Source: Chitinophaga terrae (ex Kim and Jung 2007) | GTDB taxonomy: Bacteria > Bacteroidota > Bacteroidia > Chitinophagales > Chitinophagaceae | Direction: 5' to 3' | Length of the DNA stretch: 63,480 nt | Assembly (NCBI RefSeq): GCF_900107795.1 | Contig: NZ_FNRL01000005.1 | Coordinates: 1-63,480 of the forward strand | Shown: one piece after another, positions 1 to 10,000 of the stretch | Position numbering within the stretch: position 1 is the first letter of the stretch | How the letters are laid out: every line of letters begins with the position of its first letter | The notes under the pieces: model-generated | What the model was told of the DNA's origin: nothing | Database searches by the model: none | What the model saw: only the letters and a program-made list of their open reading frames with translations | Translations under genes and position numbers: made by a program

Positions 1-170
1 CTTCCTATCCTCGGATCATACACCCGCATCCCATAATCCTGCTGGTTCCCCTCTCCCTTCACTTCATTATCATTCTCCTTCCCATTAAACCCATACCTAT
101 AACCCCGTGCTGTACCATCCATACCTCCACTGCCGCCTTCACCAGGTGCACTGTCGCTCTGTCCAGATGC
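1..170 (-). pseudogene. Orphan Rhs core fragment (displaced toxin-gene tip), runs off the window
   Basis: Read on the minus strand this stretch encodes the conserved end of an Rhs repeat-associated core: a [18 protein letters not shown] block followed by RVYDPRIG. The same block occurs in the intact Rhs gene at about 1970-2080, with very similar DNA. The frame is open from position 170 to the window edge, but a stop codon lies at 171-173, just upstream in the same frame. No Rhs N-terminus precedes it, so I see a promoterless leftover or silent cassette rather than an intact gene. It lies directly downstream of the toxin/immunity pair and terminator, where orphan Rhs tips are known to accumulate. 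Its toxin part would lie beyond position 1. Confidence 0.8.
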
Positions 171-230
171 TTACTCAAAGAACTCCCATAAATATATTCC
201 TTTTCCCTCATTTGTTTCTTCAGATGAAAG

Positions 231-273
231 AAAAAAATCCGGGTGGGCGCTCACGGCGTGAGCGCCCACCCGG
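231..273 (-). terminator. Strong rho-independent terminator after the Rhs operon
   Basis: A perfect 16-bp GC-rich inverted repeat (239-254 and 258-273) closes on a 3-base loop. On the minus strand it is followed by a run of seven T (231-237). It sits 105 bases past the immunity gene, where a terminator for the whole Rhs operon would be expected. The plus-strand side has no T-run, so it should act on minus-strand transcripts only. The same palindrome could also be part of a dispersed repeat. Confidence 0.85.
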
Positions 274-360
274 ACGCAAGCAAGATTGTCCAACGATGAT
301 CGAAGGGCCGCCGCTAGTGTTCGCGCGGCTTGTTCTACCGCTGGTGGATCAGGGGGACTA
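239..360. repeat. GC-rich island at the toxin/orphan boundary
   Basis: About 120 bases that are clearly GC-richer than the AT-rich immunity gene on one side and the spacer on the other. The segment begins with the 16-bp palindrome at 239-273. Read on the minus strand it is open in a frame (171-419) that gives a low-complexity peptide unlike any family I know. I take it as a boundary or repeat element rather than a gene. Copies after other Rhs modules in the genome would support that view. Confidence 0.4.
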
Positions 361-378
361 ACCTTTGGTAGCTCATCA

Positions 379-1038
379 TTATTGATTTGTACCTTGATAT
401 TTATCCATGATATATTCATCTATTATCTCCTTCATATCATCTGGCAGAACTTCTTTTAATACTCTCACTGCAATTAGCGTTTTTTGATTAATTACCGCTA
501 TATAAATAAGCTTTATTATTTGGTCCCGAAAATTATAATACCAGTCTAGAGGTTTATTCAATTTTGCTAATTTTATAATTATATCAGAATATCCCTCAAC
601 GTTATGTTCTGCGGTGTCCAATACCTGCTCAAATAAATACTCAGCAAAGTCAAATGCTTTCGGATCGTCCTTCTCCTTAATGTATGTACATAGAAAATCT
701 AAAATTCTTAATTCTTGTTGAGTCCGTAAATCTACATCTGTCACTACATCACGAGCATCAATTAAAATCTCCAATTGAAACCAATTCCTATTTTTCAAAG
801 CAGTATCCAAATCTTCAAGAAAAAGCTGATTTAAATTACTTGATTTCGATATTTCGTCGATATACTCATCCTTGGCTATCTTTCTTAACTTCATGTATTC
901 AATAGGGCTCTTAAACTCACTATTATATCCTTCACTAGGAGCATCCTTAAGCCTTAGAAAACGTTGCCTAGAATATTCTTGATAATTATTATACTCTTCA
1001 ATATACCTTTTAAATGCAGTTGAATCAATTATTCTCAT
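379..1038 (-). CDS. Putative immunity protein of the Rhs toxin
   Basis: A 219-aa, charged, soluble-looking protein, probably all-helical, with no signal peptide or membrane segment. I place the start at the ATG at 1038, ten bases after the Rhs stop. A longer frame from 1080 would overlap the Rhs gene by 32 bases and adds residues that look untranslated. I do not recognise the family. The immunity call rests on position: it is the only complete gene directly downstream of the Rhs toxin tip, same strand, followed by a terminator. Its base composition is strongly AT-rich like the toxin tip and unlike the Rhs shell, which fits a cassette acquired together with the toxin. The expected role is binding and neutralising the cognate toxin in the cytoplasm. 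Confidence 0.6.
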   Translation of the reverse strand: MRIIDSTAFKRYIEEYNNYQEYSRQRFLRLKDAPSEGYNSEFKSPIEYMKLRKIAKDEYIDEISKSSNLNQLFLEDLDTALKNRNWFQLEILIDARDVVTDVDLRTQQELRILDFLCTYIKEKDDPKAFDFAEYLFEQVLDTAEHNVEGYSDIIIKLAKLNKPLDWYYNFRDQIIKLIYIAVINQKTLIAVRVLKEVLPDDMKEIIDEYIMDKYQGTNQ

Positions 1039-1048
1039 ATTATAGTAG

Positions 1049-4000
1049 TTATTTTTTAACGCCTGGAGATGACATATCAATTATAGTCATTTCCTTTATT
1101 GCCCAATTAAAATAAATTGATCCTGAATATCCTGGAAAACCGAAATTAATATTTTGGTCATTTTTATAAAGCTTATTCCCAATCATCACATTATATGCTT
1201 CATATTTCATGATTGGAAAATTATTGGAACGGGCTTGAAAAATCATATTTGGTGCATGCGCATCTCCAGACGCATTTAGCAACCTATCAAATGTTCCAGC
1301 ATCAACTTTATATCTAATAAGTATATCATATTTTTTTATTTGGCTCCAGACAAAGGATTTAGAATTTCTCACATAATCCATATTAGCAGTTATAAAAGGG
1401 ATCTTATCAGATCTATCACCACTAACTGATATAAAACCTTTTGTATTTTTAAATTCAGTCAAGGACATTGCTCTATAATAATATTCGTATCTAGAATCCT
1501 GTTTCTCTAGTTCTTCAATATTGTTCGTATAAACAATGTTCGGGTTTAAAGCCTTCGGTGCACTTGATATTGTAGTAGTTATTTTATCTCTTTTACCAAG
1601 TGATTCTATCCAAGAATTACCATTTGCACCCCATACTGTTATAGAATTACCATCAGGATTCATTGTAATTGATCCATATGGAGGCACCCTATCAATAAGC
1701 GGCATTAAGTAATTTCTCGAATCAACATCAAAACCACCTTGTGAAGCACTTCCTAAAGTATAACGTTGTGGTGCATAGCTTCCAAACCTAACCCCATCGA
1801 TTGTATTATTAAGATAAACCCGTCCTCCTACAGTCGGTGGTTCTGGAAGAGTCGCAACACCACCACCTGGACCTCCTTCTTTACCTAAAACATCAATCAA
1901 TGATATAGGGCTATTATTCGCAAAAAGATATGGCGAAAATTCTGGGTATTTCTTAGTCAACGGATCCACACTTAAGAACCTTCCCACTCTCGGATCATAC
2001 ACTCTCGCTTCGAATGCAATCTCATTCCCCTCTCCCTTCACCTCATTATCATTCTCCTTTCCATTAAATCCGAACCTATAACCAGCACCACCTTCAAGCA
2101 CATTTGCCCCTCCGCTGCCTCCTGCATAACTTCCATCCGCTATATACGCCTGAAATGCATCATTATCCCCAGTCGTAAATCCTGGCTTAAATTCAATAGC
2201 GCCGCTGGCTACGTATTCTACAGGCTTGTCGGTGGTCCGGGTGTCGATCGACAAAGTGACCGGTAAAGTATACCCGTTAACGTCGTTGGTACCACTGATC
2301 CATCCTCCTTTAATAGCATAGCCGCTGCGGCCGGGCATCAGCATACCAAAAGGATAGTAATCCTGCGAGGTAGTAATAACTGGCTCAAAATGGTCTACAT
2401 CCGTTCCGTTTAAACTTATAGGACGTTTACGGTCCGAGATAGTAGCCAATACGTTACCAAGGTGATTACTTAATTCAAAGATCTTATTCCCCCGGTTAAA
2501 ATCGGTATTAATTCCTACCCCTAATGTAGGCAAATTATGTAAATAACCGGTAGTGACGTTCTCGACTTTAATCTGTTCGTTCTGGGTACCTAACCTGCTA
2601 CTTCCATATAAAGAGGTTTCTGTCAGGGTTAAAGTACCGCTATTAATCGCCGGATTCTTGGTATAGATGCCCAATGTGTTACCGGTCGCATCTTTTACAT
2701 ACCAGGTTTCAACATTGTTAACCTTTTTGCCAATCCGGTTGCCAGCCGCATCGTAAGTGTAATCGATAACTGTACCGCCTTTCTTATAAATCCGCTTAAT
2801 CTTACCGTATACAGTCCACTTAACGGAGTCAAGACCACTGGAAACATCCTTCACCAGGTTGCCTATTGCGTCGTAGCTATAATTGCCGGCCGACATGTCG
2901 TCTATATCCGTTGCATAGCTATTAGCCGCAACGACATCCCGGATATGATCCAACTGGTTTGTACCCGGCAAATATTTGTATGTCAGGTTGTCCATCGCCA
3001 GCTTACCCGTAGCGGTGCCATTACCATTACGGAGATATGACTGTATATTGCCATTCCCATCGTAAGTTACCTGCTCTTTGAAGTCGCTCGTTGCGACAGG
3101 CGACCACTGGTTAGTAGTAGTATTTAAGCCGCTGGCGGCAGTCATCTTTGTAAGACGGTTTAATACGTCGTATTGGTAATTATACAACAACGGCTTATCT
3201 ACCCCTGCTATATTAACACCCATCGCCGCTATGTTACCGTTGTATAGTGGATTAAACAAGTTATTACCGGGTCCCGCCGCTCCTGCACCCAATAGATTTA
3301 CTCCGCCTATGGCCTTATAATCACGATCTCCGTAATAATGCAATGAGTAACCAAAGGCGTCTTTGGCAATGCTGCTGTTGCTTGCCCCATCACCTCCCAT
3401 ATCAAAAACGGGAGACAAAGCACTACCGTTAACTCCTTTCAGCCAACCCTGCAGCGTATAGGCATAGTCGATACCCTGCACCTGCTGCTGACCAATTACA
3501 GCACGGGCTAAAGGACCGTGAGCATAATACTTGTAAAAGGCTTCCTTCTCCCAATAAACGTCATCCCTGCTTGTTTCCACATCTGTAAGCCTGTTTTCTG
3601 CATCATAAGTATAACGGTGATAAAATGCATCCAGCGAACCAGGTTGATAAGATACTTTATTTACTTTGCCCGAGATAAGATCATAATTATACGCTATCGT
3701 TTTAATACGATTCCTGGTAGAAGCTCCCAAACCGGTTAACTTAAAATCCTGGATCAGCGTATCCACATTACCGTGTATATCATAGTTATAGAAGGTACCG
3801 TTATTGTATGACAGGATGTTAGCTGCCGGGTTACCATCATAAACAAGGTGGTAACTTACCCGATTCCTCAGGTTGGCGCCTGTGATATATACCCCTAAAT
3901 CGAACTGGTTGGGCTTATCATACACAGTAACAGTAACCTGCTCCTTTGTATTAGCCGCTGCATTGACCCACTGTTGCAACTGGGCGCTGTTACGGCTGAT

Positions 4001-7000
4001 TATATCAGTCATTGCAGTTGCTGATCTAAGCTGTCCGACTTCTGTAATTCTGCCTAACTCGTCATATAAAGTATAACTATAGTTATTCGCTTTTCGTTGT
4101 TCTGCATTTTGCGACACAGCCACTCTACCCAAACGGTCATACCAGAACTTGGATTTTCCGCCATCTGGGCTTTGCTGGCTTACAACCTGGTTAAGCGTGT
4201 TATACCTATAAGATGTAGCCAGGAAATGTGCCGGCACCTTAACCGTTCCGGTTTTCCTTGCATTCACAACATCATCTAGCCATTGCCTGCTTGTATCAAT
4301 CACAACTCCTGCCGGCGGTACTGTTTTAACAAGATTGCCCGCCTGATCGTAGTAATATAGGGTATAGTGATATTCATTTTTGATATAAGAAACCGTAAAC
4401 CGTTCCTTCTGTAATTGTTTAAGTACCTCCTGTTGATAAGCTGTATTAAAGTTTGCACCGACGGAATCTTTTTTCGCTTTAAGAATTTCTGTCGCTGTAC
4501 TAACCAAGAAGAATGAACTGTCCGTACAACTCGTCACGGTATTACCTTCCGCCTTCGGGAATGATGGGGTGGCCTGAGGACAAAGTAACGGACCGCGGTA
4601 AAGCGATGCCACCGTTGTCGGAATTCCACCTTCGCCTGTATTAGTACACTCAATGAACTTAAGTGTACCAATACAATCCTTAGCAAGTACCGGGCAGTTT
4701 GTAGTAGCTGCAGATAGCGCAGACAGGCTTGGGGTCGTAGCCCCTTGGTCAGTGGCAAATGCATACGCCTTGACAGTATCCACCTGATCATCACACAGTT
4801 GCCTTCCCTGCCCGTTATACGCAAATAGAGCAGGATTAAACCTACGGTGTCCAACACCAATTAAAGATCCGTCACTATGTGCCAAAAGCTTTACAATCAG
4901 GCTGGTGTCTCCCACTACACTGGTGGTTGACCAGGCAACAGTATTATTGCTGTTGAGCTTTAGTACAAACCCTGCATTAATATCGTCTGTTGCCAATTGC
5001 GATATAAACATGCTTCCATCGCTATTCATGGAAGTGCCTAGCTTTTTGATAAATTTCCCGGGCTTGGAAATCATATAAGCGGACGAAAGTGCCAGGGAAG
5101 TATCCAGATTCAGAATAACGCCAATGCCGTCTTTGGTATTTATATGATTAAACCTCGTTACCGCTACCTTATATCCGCCCGCAGGATTCAGATATAATCC
5201 ATTCATCTCAGTATGTTGCCCAACACTCCACTCTTTATGCGAGATGAGACTGCCAGTTTGCTTACTAAGTTTAACAAATCCTGGATTAAAGTAATAGTTG
5301 TTAAACCAAAGCGAGGAGATAACCAGGTTATTACCATCTTCAATAATCTGCTGGGTAATGTTGAGTCCCGTCATTCTCATCATCCATTTTCCTGAACCAT
5401 TTTGATCCAGTACCCCGACAGCACCATTCAAAGAGGAACTTGCAGCATCATAGCCGCCAATATAGGCAATGTCGCCATTCGACAACTCCGTCACATCCCT
5501 GATATTGATTCCTGTTGTATATTCGGCGTTTGGCCTCATTTTACTCCAGATTACCTGCCCATCGTTACTTACCTTAATAAAAACAGCAGACTGGTCATAA
5601 GCGGCAGCAGCGGCAGCACGGGTCATAAAGCTGGTGTCGCCTGCTTTTTGCTGCGCCATCTTCATGCTGGTTGCTGAAGTGGTGGATGTAGCGGCCTTAT
5701 TAATATAACCCGCTAATAATAGGTTACCATCCTTTAAAGCAAGTACATTAGTTATATATCCTTCATATCCAGGATCAAAAATCCTGGCCCACAGCAAATC
5801 TCCATTTGCATTCTTTTTCACCAGCACCGGCCGGCTGCCCGATTTGGTGTTACCTGCTATTACATAATTATTATCGAAGGTCTTTTTAACATCCGTTACC
5901 GTCATTAAAACGCTGGAACGCTCAGATGCCAAAGCCAGTTCCAGGTACTTTGTTTTAGCCTTTCCTTTTCCAACGCAGTCGATCATCGTAGTTGACGCTG
6001 CCAGGATTTTCTCCGGCGTTGAATATACGCTCACTCCTGCACCCATGTCTGATGGCTGCAATGTTACAGGAACGGAGGAAGCTGTAATGGATTTCGACTG
6101 GATGTTATCATCGATATCATCACACATAAGCCTGCCGTCCTTGTCGTACAGGTAAACTGCCGGGTTATTATCAAAATCGCCTGCTCCAACTAGTGTTCCG
6201 TCATAGTTCGGCATTAATCTTATAACCGAATTTGCGGTGGTAGACAAACGTCTGCGTGCCCAGGCAACTGTGTTGTTACTATTCCACTTAAGCACATATC
6301 CACCATTTATCCCATCTCTGGGAAACTGTGATATTAACAAACTGCCATCTGCGAGTCTTACTGATTTGGCGCCAACAATTCCCTTTCCAAGTGGATTGGA
6401 TAATTCATAAGCACTGTTGACGCTTAAATTTGAATTAAGATTAAATACTACAATCTTACCTGTATCAACACTAATGTCTGGATACTTGGTTAACACTGCA
6501 ACATATCCACCGGCTGCTCCTACATACAGGTCGTTCATTACCGTGTGAGAACCAAAATCATAAGACTGCCCGCTTCCAGATGCCGCACCAGTAACCTTGT
6601 TAAATTTCATTATTAACGGACTGAAATAGGAGCCGCTGTGATTAAGAGCAGAAACAACCAGGTCGTTCCCATCCTCAATAATATTCTGGGTGATCTTGGC
6701 TGCTTCGATATGCTTCATCCACTTTTCATTTCCATTACTATCAAGAAGCCCCATTGTTGAGTTAATGCTAAAAGAGGTAGCATCATATCCTCCTATGTAT
6801 GCGATATCATTGTTCGATAATTCTATAATATCTCTTACGTTATACCCTGTATGCGTTCCCTCGTTCAACCGTATCTTGTTCCATTCTATCGAGCCATCTT
6901 TCCTTACTTTGATGAATATCGTAGCAAGGTTATCCTCAGGCGTAGCTGACGGCACTTCCGCATTAAGTATCATCTTGGAAAGGCCGGAGGAATCAGTTCT

Positions 7001-10000
7001 TTGAGTCAAAACTCCCGAGGAATCGGCCACGCTCTTCATTGTACTTTTAGCCTGAACACTACCAAGCAAATTAGGTGTTCCTGTAACCGGCGCCTGGTAT
7101 ACGTACCCGGCAACCAGTGTCCCACCGTCGTGCAAAGGCACAACATTGGTGATATAAGACTTGTCGAAAGAATTGTAGATTTTGCTCCAAAGCAAGCTTC
7201 CTTTGCTGTTCACTTTAACAAGAACCGGCTTCATATCGGACTTGGTAATTCCTGCAAGCACAAAATTGCTGTCCTTTGTTGCCTTTACGTCAGTTATATA
7301 AACCGGAACTTTTGTTCCCTGGTATGTCAGTTGGAATATATTAATAGTGTTACCTCGTTTGGTGATAACGCTATCTGTAAATTGAAGGATATCACAGGAG
7401 TCTTTAAAATTCAGATATTCAATATATGACAAGGCATACCCTAACCGGTTATTCATATACGCTGCAAACATGTCAGCCTTTACCTGCTGAACGGAGTCCA
7501 GAACCGGCGCATTTGGTTTACCCGGCAATACGGGTAATGCCGCATCGCCAAAATTCTGTTGATAACTCGTAATCAACTGATTAATCACTTTACAGTTGGT
7601 ACATGGCGCAGGGGTATAACATTGAAACACCGGAGGTATACTCAATACTTTTTCCAGGAAAACGCAGGAAGAGGACGTTGGATGACATGCCGCTATCATA
7701 TTTTCCAGGTCGATTTGTGATATTTTCACTTTCGATGTCCTGAATAAATATTCTGCAAAAGTTTCCTGGCCAACTTTCGCCCAGGCATACTCTGTTCTGG
7801 CGCTATCGAGCTTCGCACATTCACAATCTTCAGGCTTTGTAAATACAGGCCTGTCAGAAGTCCCAGATTGCGCATAATAAGGAGCTGGCACTGTAATCAG
7901 GAACTGTGTGGTAGGCGCATGTCCCGGATGTGTATTGTTATGGTTTCGAATTACATCTTCAAAAGACCGGTTATAAAGCGTTGTATTGCTTTTTGGAACT
8001 GAGCTGGCTCCATAAGGGTGATTAACATCAGAACCTGCCTTACAGATTTCCAACAACTGGGGAATAATTAAACTAATTTCATTTTCAGAATACCCTCCCT
8101 GTTGCAGTTGTTTTGTCCAGGTACTTATATAAGTTTTACAATTTTCCTCGTATAGGCGACCCGGGATTACCCTGGCAGAGTCTTTAATCCTGTCTTTATT
8201 GTCTTTGTTCAGATACTCGCTCAATCCCTCACTGGCAAAAGCATCCGCCGTTGTGGCAAAGTGTACTACTTTTCCGCTATCATAAAGCATTTTAATATTC
8301 ACATTACCGCCATTCTGCTGGCAAACAACATTTGATAACTGTTTGTCGATAACGGATTGTTTTAGTGACAGGTATTGCTCCCTGAAGTTCCGCCATAACA
8401 TATCAAGATCCCCTTTACACAACCCCGAACCAAAAATACTTTGAGAATCCGGGTAACGGGACGGGCATTCGGTATCAGCAGAGTCGCGGCAAAATGTTGA
8501 AACAGCGGCCACTTTGTAGAGCGACCATTTCATATTATTAGGATCCTCCTTCATCCGGTCGAGTATCTCAGTTCTCAATTGTGTTGAGATAATCGCCAGA
8601 GAGTCCAATACCATGGATTGCTGATATGGAGCGAATATGCCTCCCTGGCCGGCAGCGGGATTCAAAAATCCGGCAGTCAGGGCTTCCTGGTATGTGTCTG
8701 TTGATCTGAATTTAAAGTCCCAGGTCAGGCTTGGTTTAAATGTTTCGAAAGTGACCAGTTTACAGTATTCCGGATGATAAGGTAGTAAAGCCGTCGCCCA
8801 AGATGGTTGGAATTTTTCTATAAACTGCTGTGGCAACAGCGCCTGGGGTCTTACGTATTGGCCTGTTGTTTCGTCATACACCAACGCCGGTTTACCATCA
8901 GATCCCAGGTAGTTAATTTCGTCCCTTTTATAAATCGGAGAAATATTGTTCCCGTCTGTATAAAAGATAGAGTATTTAAATTGCTGGTCATAAATGTTAG
9001 CATATTGCCCGCTTGGAGGAGTCATATCTCCCAACATTGCCGAACGTCTCGAATCTGCCAGTGTGTTTTTACCACAGAGCTTATCGCAATCGGCCAGTAA
9101 TGTAAGATAGGCATTATCAATCTCTCCCCGGTATTTGACCGAATCTGAAAGCGGCTGCCCCATTTTCTGCATAAAATTGGTGGCAAAACTTTTCCTGTCG
9201 CCTAATGCGCTTATACAACTCTGACAGTCGGGAATACAATTCTGATGAGATTGCAGTCTCCGCTGCTCATCGATCAGTGACTCAAGTGTATAACAAACGG
9301 CTTCTCTTAAATAAGAATTACGATAAAACTCAAAACGTTCCTGATTAACCTTTAATGTTTTTGTAATTTCATAGGTTCCAGCCTTAAGGTAAACAGAAAA
9401 GTTGAGACGCAACGTATCCTGGTAACCGTCATTATTAACTGCATTATAAATTAACGGCTGCTTTCCGGGCAACAACTGGTTAAATTGATCATCGGTTATT
9501 TTAATTTCCAATTTGAAGAATACTGGAACAAGCAGCGAAGTATTTCCACCGTCATAGTTACAAACCGGTAAGGCGAAATTTCTTGTGGGAACTGCATAAA
9601 TAAAATCGTACTGTCCATCCACCGGTACAACAAGTGACTTATGAATAGTCATTACTCCCGAACTAATGTCATTCCTGTCATACCCGCTTATTGTATCTAC
9701 CACCGGAAGTGCAGTATCAGACGGCAACTTATCTAAATTAGCCGCGGCAGCTCGTCCTGCCAGGGCAGTCGCAATAGTTCTGCCATGCATATCCAGGTAG
9801 GTAACGCTATACTGTCCATTTGCATCCCGCACTGCATTCTTAAAGTAATGAGAGGCATCTCCCGCTTCCGTACCAAATAACCTGTCCAGCTCATTCTGGG
9901 ATGGAGTTCCATAAAAGTACTTGGTTTCGTGATTGCTGTTAATAGTATGGTCAGGTCCCACGCCGCTCTGACGGCTAATGCGCCCGGTATTATCAGGTGT

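Noticed and set aside
171..419. Minus-strand open frame of 82 codons over the GC-rich island
   Set aside because: It overlaps the 3' end of the immunity gene, crosses the terminator hairpin, and gives low-complexity residues; it is best explained as the palindrome read as protein.
4534..4860. Minus-strand 108-codon frame inside the Rhs gene
   Set aside because: It lies in another frame of a continuous 3420-codon gene, has no ribosome-binding context and no recognisable domain.
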